Assembly (NCBI RefSeq): GCF_905475395.1
Contig: NC_058337.1
Location: 83,570,368 to 83,634,367 of the forward strand
From: Chrysoperla carnea
Taxonomy: Eukaryota; Arthropoda; Insecta; Neuroptera; Chrysopidae
DNA: 64,000 bases
Direction: 5' to 3'
Part shown: in pieces, positions 1-12,400 of the stretch
How the letters are laid out: each line of letters opens with the position of its first letter
Position numbering within the stretch: the stretch's first letter is position 1
Notes under the pieces: model-generated
What the model was told of the DNA's origin: nothing
Database searches by the model: none
What the model saw: only the letters and a program-made list of their open reading frames with translations
Translations under genes and position numbers: made by a program

Positions 1-3000
1 ATTTTTCTTTTTGTGAATTTTTTACAATACTTTTTGAGTATTTTGGTACGTATTTTGTTTGCAACGTCGCTATTTGTGGTAAGTTACTACTCTCCCAGAA
101 ACAGGTACTTGAATATGGATTGTTATTAAAATGAACCGATAAGTTTTTCTTTTGGGATCTTGTATTAAAATAATTGCTGTCTGCATATCCTTCCCCACAT
201 GTTGCTAATTTTATAAGATTAGCAGAACGTGTGAAATAATCGTCATGGCTTTGATGATCTCCATGACCCTTATCAATAATATGTGGTAGTTTTGGAATAG
301 AATCTTTTTTGGACATTAAAGGTGTAAATAATTTTTCAGCTTCAGTAAAATCGTCAGTGGATGTTTTTAAGAATTCATTGTACACTCCAATCAATGGTTC
401 GCGTTTCTTTTCAACAATATTTTCTACTTTCTTTTTATTGTTATAAAAATCCATAAAACTTGAGTTACTCTCTTCTAACTTGTTAATGACTTTTTCAATA
501 CGACGGTTAAATTTGTTTAATCGTATTGATTCATGAATGAATTCTTTTGCCTTCTTTTGAGTAAATAATTCCAATGAACTTTTATTAATTTCATTTTGGT
601 TTAGATTTTTGGCTAATTCAAGTTGTTTATTTTTACTTTGTTCAGCATGTAATTTATCAAGAAGAATTTTATTCTCTTCGACTAATTTAGCATTTGCTTG
701 CTTGATTTTTTTCGCCATATTAACATCAATTATTGAGGTTTGAGAATCAGTTTGACTTATCGAAAATGTCTCGCTATTGCAATTTGTTTGATTATTTTGG
801 AATGTCGTTTCTGTGTCATCGAAATCACTGTTTGTGGAAATATCTTCGATTAAAGCATTATTTATTTGTTTTTTGGGAACGTTTTGAAAAGATACTCCGT
901 TCTCAGATTCATTTTTTATGCATATATTTTCAGATGAATTAGGAGTTGGATTAATAAATATTTTTCTTGGTATAATATGACACTTAACTGAATTTCTAGA
1001 CATTTGTTCATTTTTTGAAGAATCTTCCGGTTTATATATTTTGGAATCTTTGATGGTTGATAAACAATTAATATTTGGATCGTGTTGAGATAATACTTCT
1101 GTTTCATGTTTCGTACAAATATTTTCGACGGAATCGTTTGGACTTGGATTGATAAATATTTTTTTTCGAACTATACGAGAATCAAATGAGTTTTTAGACA
1201 TTTCTTGATTTATTAAAGAATTTTCTCTGTTATATTGTCTTGGATTTTCGATGGTTGAAAAACTTATCATTTCCAGTGGAATTTTATCATCAATAGTTTT
1301 TGGTAAATTATTTTTTAAATTGAATTTAATATTTTCAATGTTATGTTGAGTTTTGGAATTTTCTTTGGAAATAAACGCATCAAATATATCTTTTTCTATA
1401 TATTTTGGATTAATAGTATTTTCTTTAGATGTGTTTTGAAGTTCCATATTTCTTGATATTTGTTTATTTTTGTAAACGACTTTAGACTCTGCTTTAAATT
1501 CATTGTCATTGATTGATTTTTGGCTCATAGATAAATCGGTGGATTTTTTTGATAGTAAGTTGTAATCATGGTCATAAACGTCGCACCCTAATGTATTTTC
1601 CAATAATTTTGCACTTCGTGGGGATAAATTTAAACTTGGATTAAATTCCGTATTACATGACGATTCGTTCAATTCTTGATTGTTTCGATTGATTGGAGAA
1701 GTAGTTTCCATTTTAAAATTATCGTCTGATTCTCCGTTAGCAACCTCATTCGATTCGTATTTATCTTTTAGATTAAGTCGGTGTAAAATATTACTCGCAT
1801 TCGATAAAATTTTCTCAATTTCTAATTGAGAATCAGATTTTTCAAGTGCAGTAATCTCAATTTGTTGAAAATCGTTGAGTTTAGCTTTTGTTTCATCTTT
1901 GTACATCATAGAATTTTGAAAACTTTTAGTTGACGAGGTTGCGGCTGATACAACGTCCGTTAATCTTGGTGATTTTTGATAGATTATACTAATTGTATCC
2001 GTATCTGCCTCAATTTTTTGATTATCTGTAATATTATTCAATTTTTCGATCCTGCAATCATTCGTTAAATCTATTTTTGTGGATTTTGATTTTTCTTTGG
2101 GATATTGTTTCATGTCAACTTTTTCTATCCATTGAATATTGGATTTTTCATCGAACGTGACACGTTTAGGTGGTTCCTTAGAATTTTCGATCATTTCTAA
2201 TGATTTTTCATAATATTCAATTGATTTATAATTGAATGAACGATGCTTATTGAAATGATTTTGCTCAACTTTCGGCTTACTTTCGATTTTTTTTATAACT
2301 GAAGTAGTAGATTGATCCTTATCAACTTCGCAGCGTTGTAAATAACTTGTGCTTAAGATACTTTTTTTTTTGTTTAGTTCCTCCAAAGATGTTATAAATT
2401 GTTGAGTTTTTGTATTAATTTTTTTAATTTTCAAATCAGAAATTGATTGTTGTGACGCAGTTGATTGAATCGGTAAATTAAGGGGTGTATGCCATTTTTT
2501 CTCTTGGACGTTTTGATTATGAAATATATCGGTGGTTAATTGAATAATATCCGAATTTGAAACTTTTTGAATTGGAACCTCATACTTCCGTTGATAATTT
2601 TGTAAATTGCTTTTCAAACCTTCCACAACTTCATTTGTAAGTTCGTTATGATTTATTTCACATAAATTTTCCTTGGATATATTTCCAGTTAATAGTTCTA
2701 ATTTTTCCATATGCAATCGTCTATTTTCTTCTGATAATTTTTTATTTTCTTCAATTAAAATTTTTTGCTCTTCAGCAATTCTTTGTAATTTACTTTTATT
2801 TGAAATTTTTGGTAAAGTTTCGAAATGTAATTTTTTAGGGAATTTATTATTCTTTGAGAAAAATTTTGAGAAATTTAAGGGTGAGTCATTTCTAGGAGAT
2901 TGATTTGGGGGTGCATTTTGCTTAAAATTTTTGTTGGGTATATTAATACTTGGTAATTTATGTGCTGTGGACGTATTCAAAAATGAATTTATGTTAATTT

Positions 3001-3415
3001 TGTTGAAATTAGTTTGTGCTTGGTGGGATTTTTTTTGTTTTTTAATCGATTTTGTCGTTTGAATCACATCTTTTTTAATCGACTGCATTCGTGCCAGTTC
3101 TTTTTCTATAAATAAAACCTTTTTTTTGGTTTCATCAGTGATGTTCGAGAGATGATTGTATTCCAAATTAGTAACAGTTCGTTTGTTATTTTTCATTTTG
3201 ATAGCAGGTGTATTCGGTTGTGTTTTTGCTTTTTGAAATTTGTTTTTTTTATTTCTTATGTTTACATTAAAGCTTAAATAATCTGTGTTGGGTAAATCGC
3301 TTTCTTTTTTCAATTCAAGAGTTGTTACACTTATGCTAGGAAAACATAGCTCGAATGGTTGATTTACATTTCTTTTAGAAAATTTTTTCTCTGGCATAAC
3401 TTTTCGATTAAAGCT
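1..3415 (-). CDS. Exon 2 of the coiled-coil protein gene, open to the window edge
   Basis: Reading the minus strand from 3415 gives SFNRKVMPEKKFSKR and then about 1138 codons without a stop. I checked every codon of this frame for tta, cta and tca on the plus strand and found none. The intron's last three bases supply an in-frame TAG just before the exon. If exon 1 were not used, translation could start at the ATG at 3397-3395. Single-exon openness of 3.4 kb in such AT-rich DNA is strong evidence of selection for coding. Confidence 0.9.
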
Positions 3416-3881
3416 CTATGAATAGGAAAATATTTGTAACTAAAATAATATTAATAATGATAAACATCATTAAATTAATCGTGAAGTATAGATAGGAATG
3501 ATGAGAAAGAGGAACGAAGGGATTGTAAATATGCAAAAAAACAACGAATGGGAAAATTTTTCGCGTAGAGAATGCGTAATTTTTTTCCTCTAAATGTTAA
3601 ATCTATCTGATTAGCAATTGATGGTCAATTTTTTACAAAAATTTAATCATAAAGTACAATTTAGTGTCCGGTATCTCTTAAGTTTGAATTAATCCTTATT
3701 AAAACAATTGATTTATGAAACATACTTTATAAATCCTTCCGGTCTTCTTTTGGTTATCATTCCATATTTCCACTGGATGCTGGGGGCTAAATTCAAAGCA
3801 TGTGTAATTATCACCGTTAGTATCTTCAATTGTACTACGAACTGTTGCAATTGGCGTATTTTGCGGTACTTTATTCTCCAT
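1..3881 (-). CDS. Large Lys/Asn/Ser-rich coiled-coil protein, two exons visible, C-terminus beyond the left edge
   Basis: Seen: an ATG at 3881-3879 (A at -3, G at +4) opens a 52-codon exon ending in a GTATGT donor at 3725. A TAG acceptor at 3418-3416 joins in phase 0 to an exon that stays open from 3415 to position 2. That gives at least 1190 residues with no stop before the window edge. The protein is hydrophilic and rich in Lys, Asn, Ser and Glu. It has heptad-like segments near residues 258-292 (AEEQKILIEENKKLSEENRR) and 952-1075 (start MAKKIKQANAKLVEENK). A block near 1111-1136 (YFTRSANLIKLATCGEGYAD) looks more constrained than the rest. No enzyme motif, signal peptide or membrane segment is visible. 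Inference: a cytoskeletal or centrosome-type scaffold is possible from composition alone, but I do not recognise the family. The gene reads leftwards and is not obviously linked to the klg-like gene. Confidence 0.85.
900..1215 (-). repeat. Internal protein duplication of about 66 residues in the coiled-coil protein
   Basis: Two adjacent segments of the open frame share the same order of motifs. One has MSKNSF, then RKKIFINPSPND, then SVENICTKHE (about 1215-1100). The next has MSRNSV, then PRKIFINPTPNS, then SENICIKNES (about 1015-905). Each is preceded by a similar STI..PE/NREN stretch. This looks like a tandem duplication that has diverged; function unknown. Confidence 0.75.
3416..3725 (-). 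other. Intron of the coiled-coil protein gene
   Basis: A 310-bp AT-rich intron with donor GTATGT at 3725-3720 and acceptor ..CCTATTCATAG ending at 3416. Flanking exons join in phase 0. A second possible acceptor, TATTATTTTAG, lies a little upstream but would bring in the in-frame TAG, so the proximal site is preferred. Confidence 0.65.
3726..3881 (-). CDS. Exon 1 of the coiled-coil protein gene
   Basis: The exon runs ATG..AAA with 52 codons, starts MENKVPQNTPIATVRS and ends KKTGRIYK. The ORF continues only eight more codons (VCFINQLF) past the GTATGT donor before a stop, which fits read-through into an intron. Composition changes from mixed, protein-like codons to AT-rich sequence at the donor. 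The start has a good insect context. A small intronless protein of 60 residues is the alternative, but the in-phase acceptor 310 bp downstream makes splicing likelier. Confidence 0.7.
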
Positions 3882-5590
3882 ATTTTTTGTTATAATGCAA
3901 TTATTCGTTTATTTTACATCAATTTCTTTAAAAAATAAATCAATTCTTAGTTAAAAAAAAGAAAGCCTGCATGTAATTATTTGGGATAGTTTTTGTTTGT
4001 TTTTAGAAATGTCTTTAAATAAAACTATTTACATGTTTGAGTATTTATAAAGAACAACTTTCTAATTTAGAGCGTTCATCTAATGTTTGTTAGTTACGAA
4101 TCAGAGTGAGATTTTAATTGAACTTGAATACTTAGCTCGAATTCGATACTGGTATAAGATGTGTCCCTTTGAAACTAACATTTTCGTTTGAAGCATTGTC
4201 CTCGATTAAATTTCTTCATCGAGTTTTAAGCATATGCCCATTTAAAAAATACATTCTGTATATGGTATGAGTGTAAAGGGCGGCAAATATTATTTTTGTC
4301 CTGAGCAGCTAAATAAGTAGATCGGGTCCTGATTTGGTACCCACATCTGCCACTATGTTACTTATATAAGTCTTTTAAGAATTGCATAATATGGCTTTTA
4401 TGCAGCTAAACAATAAATTATGTTATGACCGTAATTGAAGTAAAAACAATAGTTTGATATTCTAGTGAAAAGGTGATATTCGTGACTTTTTCTCTTGTAA
4501 ATAGTATTATACATTCTTTTGTAAACGCGATTTCGTAATAGGATTTTTGCTTTATTTTCATAATTCGGAAACGAAGAGTTTAGCGTTAGGAAATGATTGC
4601 TTGGATTTTGCGTGGATTTATCTTATTTTACTGCGATATGACAAGGATATTGAAAAAAATTATAACTGTCAATTTTGATTAAAAAAATATTATTATAATT
4701 TTTAATGATATAATTTTTTTATGGCGATATTGGTAGAATATTTTTATAAGAAATTTACTTACGTCTTGCCCATTCTGTGGAAATAATTTTAGCCAAAAAT
4801 TAATTACGACTAGCTAAAAATAACTAACTAGTCTTATTATCATAATATCAATATTTTGTAAATACTACTGGATATTTATACAAATTCAGTATCTGAGAAG
4901 TCATGGTTTTGCCAACAAAATTAGAAATTTTTTTCGAAATTAAAAACTATTTCAAACGACTTAAAAATTTCTTTATGTGCTAACTTGAATTATTTTAAGA
5001 ATATATAAAATTATCCTTATTGCGAAAATAATTCCGAAGTAAAGAGGAGAGAAGATAAATAAATAAAATTTTTATATTAAGTTTCTGTGGATATCAAGCA
5101 CTTACCCAAAGATGGATGCAACTGCAGTTCCTCAGTAAATATTTAGTTTTATCTTATCAAATAAGTTTAGCTTCTTTCAAATGGATCCATTGCCAGCTTA
5201 ACAACACTATCATTTCTGGCAGTGTTAAACAGTTTTCTTTTTTACATATGAAATTTTAGGCCAAAAATCCAAAAATGTTTTAAAATTTTGAAAAAGTTGT
5301 GGAAATGGAGTCCACATTTCGGCTGAAAATTGATACGGAGGAATAATCGACTATTTTTAAATTTAAGTCGTCTTACGTCTTCAATAAATTTAAGCCCTAG
5401 AAAAAAAATTTAAAACATAATTTACGTATTTTTCCCATAGAAGAAAATATAGCCTTCAATTTAAAAAATCAAAGTTGTACCCGATTTTACTTTGAAAATG
5501 AGCTTCCACATCAAAGACAAGGTCTTTATTCTTAAGATATTTTTAATTATTTGTCTTAGTTTACGAGAAATTGGACTGGGGAAATTAAGA
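3882..5590. other. Non-coding stretch upstream of the coiled-coil gene
   Basis: AT-rich sequence immediately 5' of the minus-strand start codon at 3881, so it should contain that gene's promoter and 5' UTR. I see no exon-like frame or clear repeat, and no core promoter element that stands out from the A/T background. Confidence 0.5.
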
Positions 5591-5599
5591 TGGGGCACT

Positions 5600-5740
5600 C
5601 TATACAGGATGTTTCCTAAGAAAGTACAAATTTAGGAGCTTATCATTGAGCCAATTTTATAAACATAAGTATGTCCGCAAACGCTTCGTTTCCAAGAAAC
5701 AGGGTGGACATTAACCTATCACGGTTAAAAATAAAAATAA
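5600..5740. repeat. Interspersed-repeat fragment with TATACAGGATGTTTC and TTTCCAAGAAACAGGGTG motifs
   Basis: The segment opens with CTATACAGGATGTTTCCTAA and ends with AAACGCTTCGTTTCCAAGAA followed by ACAGGGTGG. These phrases resemble ends of common insect DNA-transposon remnants (recognition from general experience, not a search). No open frame is present. Extent and family are uncertain. Confidence 0.4.
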
Positions 5741-6004
5741 GTAGTTGAAAAATACTTCCAGTCGTGTAAAATGTCCCTATTACCCAATATCAAATTTAAC
5801 AAAAATATTTAGGAACATATCGGAGGTATTATATAAGCACTTCACCGCCCTGTGTCTTGGTAACGAAACGTTTGTGGACACATGCAGGTCTGCAACTAGG
5901 GCGCAGCAAAAGAGGCACCCGCCACCGGAGTATAAGAAATAATGGCGCAAAACAAAAAGCTAGTAAAGCATCACGTAAAAGGCGCTCGTTAATTTACTTG
6001 AAGT

Positions 6005-6440
6005 CATTAAGTAAAAAAATTCGATTTTTTTGATAACACAGGCAAATTTGATTAATTTTGATCAAAAATTTGAAAAGTATGACCCAAATTTAGAATGATT
6101 TCATACTTGGTTTATCAAAATTGAATAAAATTTGAATGTGATAGAGCAAAATTAAATTTTTTGGATTTTGATGACGTCATAAAGTTAAAAAATTCGATTT
6201 TTTGATAACCCAGGCAAATTTGATCCGATTTTATTGGATTTTTTTTTTCAAACCCACTAATTTTGGGTCATTCTTTTCAGCTGTCATGTCTGTTTTTCGC
6301 TAGCTTCCTTTTATGTGCTTAATTCCGCGACAAGTAATTCACATTCTTGAAACCAATTAGAGCTAGGTTAATTTGGAGTACAAATTTGAAAAGTATGACC
6401 CAAATTTAGTAGGATTTCATACTTGGCTTATCAAAATGCC
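6005..6440. repeat. Direct-repeat block with two pairs of repeated segments
   Basis: One segment (AAAAAATTCGATTTTTTGATA followed by ..GGCAAATTTGAT) occurs near 6014 and 6187. A second (AAATTTGAAAAGTATGACCC followed by AAATTTAG..TTTCATACTTGG) occurs near 6067 and 6383. A related inverse phrase with TTTGGGTCAT lies near 6265. The pattern suggests a decayed transposon or nested duplications. Not coding. Confidence 0.55.
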
Positions 6441-6449
6441 AATATGGTA

Positions 6450-9034
6450 CTTTTTGATACCTTTTAATGAACAGCGATTTTAAACAAATTTTGTTTGTAT
6501 TACTCTGCATTACTTTAATTATTATTATCAACAAAATTTCGATTTTGGAGGTTAATCAGTTTCTTATGCCAAATACCCTAGTATCATTTAAGAGAGTAAT
6601 GAGTACCTTGTTTTCCTCAGAAACATAGAGAGAAATCAATATCTTAATTTGATGCTCTATCATTTCAATAAATTTAAAAAGTTTATCCATTAAATGTATG
6701 GTTCTTTTAAAGGTAAAATGACACGATTGCCACCGGCGCTATATACCCTCGTTACGGCCCTGGGCACATGTTCATACGAACGTTTTTTTATAAAATTGAT
6801 TTAAGAATATGCTCTGAAATTTTTTGTACCTATATATTATGATAGGATAGGGTAGATTAAAATTGCAACTTTATTACAAATAAATAATATTTTCAAAATT
6901 TCAGAAAATTTTATATATTTAGATGTTGTTTTTTTGATGAAATATATTTACAATAAGAAAATTATAAATCTTCGTATAGAAATTAGAAAATAATTATGTT
7001 TTTTAGTTTTATCATCTTAATTTTTTATTATTCGTTTTTCACTTTTAATTACTTTTGTTTGCTTTTTTAATAAAACTTAATAATACAAAAAAAGAAAATT
7101 ACACAAAATGATTTTGTGAAAATTGAATTTTTATTTACACTTTTAATGTAATTTTTAACCAAACTTTTCATTCTTATTTTTTTGAATTCGTATCTGAAAA
7201 TCTAAAAGTAAATAAGCCTGCCTTCAAAATATTGTGCAAACATAAACAAACGCCTTTGAGCGGTAAAACACCTCTGTTGCTTAAATGATAAAGAGAACAT
7301 GTAGGATTGAACATAAATGTTCTCATGAAATTGGTAATCGGCCATGGATATTTCACTATCTTTATCTCGCCATTAAGCTACAGAATTGTCGAATGTAAAA
7401 ATAAAAATCATATCGGCTCACTGCGCAAGCGTAACACGTCCGAGGGTTGCGATACCCATCAAAAGGGCTTTTCATTTACAAAATTTTTTGTTTCGGACAG
7501 ATTTCAATCTAGTAAAGACATTTCACATATCTTTTATCTAATCAAAAAGCGCCGTTTGATAAAGATAAAATATATTTGATTTTCTTAGATTGAATAGTTT
7601 TTTGGCAACTGTTAACTGTTGTTAACTAAAAAATTAAACTTGTTCCGAAGAAAGTTAACATTTTATTGCTTTGCGGCGCCTGCGCAACGCAGCTGAGAGT
7701 TCTGTGACTGGTATTAATAGAAAGTGCAGGGCCAGATTAATCCATTTTGGGACCCATAGGCAGTAGAACTATCTGGAGCATTCAGGCGTGGTTTTCTTTT
7801 TTTGTAGTCTTCGTAAATTAATTTGTTGACCCCTGTGACGCACTTCCCGAAAACATTTCTCTGTCCCTTTATTGTTTTGTTTCCCTCCCTTTCCCCCTTT
7901 TTGTACTCTTTGTAAATCAACCTGGCGCCCCCTTGTATCATTCTTCTCCTACAAAGCCTCTTTTGACTTTTTCTCTTTTGATTTTTCCCCGGGTTTAATG
8001 ACTAATTCGTCATTAATAAGAAAATAATAAGTATAAGAAAAGTATTATAAATTTAGATTTTGATACAAACAAATCAAAAAGTATGAAAAGTTGTTAATTT
8101 TTCTTTATTCGTTAAATGTACATATTTTCTTTAATAATTTTTTATTTATTGAGTAAATATATATTATCCTTTTTTTGCATAGTCCAACAATATATATTTT
8201 CATCTATAGATTTCGTAACATATATAGTGTCTTTTTTGTGTTCAAATGGCAGTCTAAAATATTTCATTTTTAAAGTTATTCCTAAAAAAATGTAAAATAA
8301 ATTTAAAATAACAATCTTTTTCTTTATAATTTAATAGGAAGGGCTAGTTTTTTGTACGTATAGTTTCATGTTTCCAATTTCAATTTCGATTTAATAATTA
8401 GAGCATTCAATCAATTTACAGACAAGGTAATCGTAGATCTACAGGACAAATAAGACGCAGACCCATTCCAATTCATAATTTCGAGGCTCATGCTTTTATA
8501 TGTCTGTCGTAATGGTCTCAGACATTTTGTATCATTTGTAGGTACAACATTGCCTAAGGAGAATTTCCGCCAGAGAAATGGACATTGTGTGGAAGATTTT
8601 CCATTGAAACCAAATATTTTTAATTATCAAGCATGGTTGTTATACAATTTGCCGGAAAGATAACGGATTCATATTCGTGATAGTGGCATGTTTAAGAGGA
8701 AAAGGTATACATTTTTCGCCTTATTTTGTCCTTGCTGCAGTAGTACTTACTAGATAAGACCACACATGCTATGTAGTTAAAATAAACGAATTTTTCAGTG
8801 ATTTCTGAATTTAATGATCTAACCCTTTGAGGAGATTTGAAATAGTTTTAGCCCAATATACCGCGCCGAATGTCAAATCACCTAGTTTAATAGATGCTTT
8901 TTTGAGCAGTTTGTAAAAACGATATTTTAGGTAGTTATTTTAAAAATATTTTACATTTGTTAAGAAGCACACATCTTTTAAATCTCTCACATAGTTATAG
9001 GTACACACTTTTAAAAAAATTTAATATTATGCAT
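6450..9034. other. Intergenic region between the two genes
   Basis: Mostly AT-rich with no convincing exon. The frame at 7307-7579 has no recognisable domain. A T/C-rich tract near 7790-7990 and the phrase GCAGGGCCAGATTAATCC near 7725 look like transposon debris. The right end should hold the 3' flank of the klg-like gene. Confidence 0.45.
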
Positions 9035-9066
9035 TTTATTTAAGGCCCAAAATTATTAATTTTATT
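9035..9066 (-). terminator. Polyadenylation signals of the klg-like gene
   Basis: On the minus strand AATAAA occurs at 9066-9061, three bases after the stop codon, and again at 9040-9035. The second is better placed for a normal cleavage site. In AT-rich DNA such hexamers also arise by chance. Confidence 0.45.
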
Positions 9067-9069
9067 CTA

Positions 9070-9426
9070 TCAAATAAATATATGTCTTGTATTTTGAAAT
9101 AAAGTTATTCTAATTGTTTGTAAAATTGAGATAAAATAGATTAAATTTTTATTTAATATAAATGTTGATGATGATAGACTGAACAACAAACCCATATCTT
9201 CAATATCATTTGAATTGATTTCATTTAATCCACGTGTATAAAATTGATGCAACTGTGACAATTCACTCCATCCAAAACGATTTTTTGCTTGTATCATTAC
9301 TTCAAATACTGAAGATGGTTCTAAGTCACGTATATTGTAGGACATTTCATGGTTCAACGTTTCCGTTGCTGGGGGTGTCAAAATAATATCGTGCCATTTG
9401 CCTGGTTGTTGGTATGTTTCGTTGAC
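9070..9426 (-). CDS. klg: klg-like terminal exon: rest of FN3 and C-terminal tail
   Basis: Acceptor ATTTTCAG; the frame ends with TGA at 9072-9070. It reads [20 protein letters not shown], then [20 protein letters not shown], then [16 protein letters not shown]. The tail has an acidic spacer ([12 protein letters not shown]), a small-residue stretch ([10 protein letters not shown]) and hydrophobic residues ([12 protein letters not shown]). This fits a cleaved lipid-anchor signal or a membrane segment, although the last dozen residues are more polar than usual for a GPI signal. Confidence 0.9.
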   Translation of the reverse strand, partial: VNETYQQPGKWHDIILTPPATETLNHEMSYNIRDLEPSSVFEVMIQAKNRFGWSELSQLHQFYTRGLNEINSNDIEDMGLLFSLSSSTFILNKNLIYFISILQTIRITLFQNTRHIFI

Positions 9427-12400
9427 CTGAAAATTTACAGTGTTAGTTAGCTACATGATGAAGATATTAAATAAAGAAGATAAAAAAGATGTCAATATAA
9501 AATAAGGAAAAAGCAATAATTCTGTTTGTTTTTCTAAAGGCAATATCTTAAGCAAAGATTATCTCTCCGACGTGTCTCGGAAGCAGTGGCGTAACTATCA
9601 TAGCTGGCTAGGTGATATTGTGCACCAAGGCCCTGAAGATCAAAGGGCCCTCTTGAAAAGAAAGAGACAGTCAGTTCCTAAAGCTAGCAAACCTCGAGCC
9701 TGCTCACAAGAATTTTTTTTAAACGATTTCAAATGAATATTAACAATAACAGTACTATTAACTTAAGATTTTCAATACATGTGCCAAGCATCTTTGATAA
9801 GCCTGTGCTATTTTTTATCGTTATTTCTGATGATAAAACCTGTGTGAAACAGGTTGCAGCAAAACGGTACATCTATAATAATTTTCAACTTTATCCAAAG
9901 GTAAAGAATGCTTTCTAAACTCAAGTTTGAATTGACAAATGACCTATTATAGAAAATATTATATCTTATTATGAACTGATGTTGATTTTAATTGCGATAG
10001 AAGATAAGGAGACATTAAACTTGGATTTGAGTGAAGTTATACACGAATTTGTAAAAATTAAAGCGCACCAGAGATTGTGAATTTGACTGAAAATTTGGTT
10101 GAAAATCCTTTTTCCCGCCTATTGATCATCTGGATAAAGTATAATAAATATTTAATATTGTGTGAAGACGAAATGGGGGAGGCACTTTTTTCTCTACGCA
10201 GCGAGGCCCTTTTCCACCTAGCGATGTTGAGCCACTGCTCGGTTGATTCGACGGATGCATCATAATAGAAAATATATCTAATTAAAATGTCACATTAGTC
10301 TGTCTCTTACACCAATTATATGGCAATCCAACTTTTCTTAAAAGATAACAAGCAAGTCTGCTGCCAAAAGGCAATATGCTAATCTGCCATGCTAGAGACA
10401 GAAATATCTCAAAATGAAGAGAAAATACATTGCACTACTTTTTTTCCTAAATGATTGAATGATTAAATTTACGAATAAGAAATACAAAAAATGGAATGGT
10501 AAATTAAAAAATTTCTTACTTGTAATTTCCGATACAGTAAACGGATTTCTTGTAATGGAGGTAAAGAATCGACACGCCATGATACATTATAAGAATTTGG
10601 CCATTTTGAAAATGGAGCACCCAAAAATGTTACTGGTCCTGGTTTTCCTGTTAACTCAATATATTTTTTAGTACGCCCAAGTGAATTTTCCACTAAACAA
10701 CTATAATTTCCAAAATCAGAATTTTGTAAATGTCGTATGATTAACGTATGTGTATTGCCGCGAGTTTCCATTGTTCGGCGGTCTGTTGGCTCCAGATGGA
10801 ATGAATCCTGATACCAATGAATCTAAAAAAAAATTTACCAGTTAAATATAAATATATTTGATTATTTGTTTGGGTAGCTATATTTTCTTAGAATACGAAT
10901 AACGTTTACACTAACAAATATTATGATTATAAAATTTATAGAATGTTCAAGTTTAATATCGTATGAGTAGGTATGACAAAAGTCAACTTGAATTTCGACA
11001 TATTGATATTCGATATAATGAAAAAGGAATATCGATATGTTTAAAAGGCCTTCCGATAATAATATCGATATTCGATAATATTATCGATAAATACCCAGAT
11101 TTTTTCATTTCTAATTGTTCTAAATCGGGTAACCACTAATACACTGATCAGATCATAGATAAGCACACTCACTACTTATTGTTATTGCATTTAATAATAC
11201 ATATGAATAGACAGATAGACATTTAAAGTGGTTTGGCTCTCACGTGGTTAGCCAAGTAGGCACTTTTTATGACATAAATGTAAGAAAATGTTCTAAAAGT
11301 ATCGTAAACCAGGCAATTTGTATGACGTAAATGTAAAAAAATGCTCTAAAAATATCGAAAAAGCGTCAAAAGTTTTTGTAAGGCAAGGTATACCCGCTGG
11401 CTAATGAATGTTGGACTTTACAATGTTACATCTGCGATCGATTCCTAGCAATCGTGTATAATTTTATCACAATTCTATTTTTTTAGAGGAGTACCTAATA
11501 ATAGTTTTAGGAACATTTTTTTTTATATTGTGGAAATAAAAGTTACAAAATTTTGAAAAGTGTGAAAACAACAGCTTAAAAATAAAAGTTTTATAATAAA
11601 TATAAAAGGATGCTCCTATAATATTAATATCCTTTGCCATAAATAACTTTGTACTGTTTAAATTTTGAAAGTGGTGGTGAGTTTGAATGCACAGTTAACA
11701 TCATTACAATATTTTCACTTTAAATTGCATAAATAAGATTTCTTTTTATATGACACGCACTTTTTGGGTTACGCATTTATTATTCCGTTATGTTGTGTGT
11801 ATATGAATGGCAATTTTTCGTAACAGACTTTTGTGTGAAAAATTTTAGTCGGGCAAGTAGGGTAAAGTTGGGCACCTAAACTGCTTTTATATAAATTATT
11901 CCGAAAGACCATAAAGTTAGCAATTTCAGGTTTTTCACGTCTTTTATATATTCTACGATTTGACGTTAGTCCGGTTTTAGCTTAAAACAAGCATTTTTTC
12001 CAAAAAATAGCTACAAAAAATAGCAAAATCTACATTAGAATGTGAAGAAATTGCGTGTGTTGTTTTCATAATAAACATCAGCAAATAAAACATTGGAACA
12101 TATTTCTGTGTATTTCAATGACCCGGTTTTTCACTCGGTACAAAATTGAACAAAACACCGCATAGTCAATTTAGCGTTCATATTTTGGACATTATACAAA
12201 CTTTGAAATGTTGATTATCAGGTGATATCGGATAAACCGGTTACCCAATGTCGATTAAAGTTTTTATAAAAACTTTAAACCATTGTAAAATTAGAACGGA
12301 CAAGGACAGTGGCGGTCACATCAGCTCGAAAACGTGGTAAATAGTAATTTCAAATGTTATTGGACCGATAGGAGTCCTGATCACGTAAATAAACGACTGA

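Noticed and set aside
3708..3938. 76-codon plus-strand frame over exon 1 of the coiled-coil gene
   Set aside because: It is the antisense shadow of the minus-strand exon and lacks protein-like composition.
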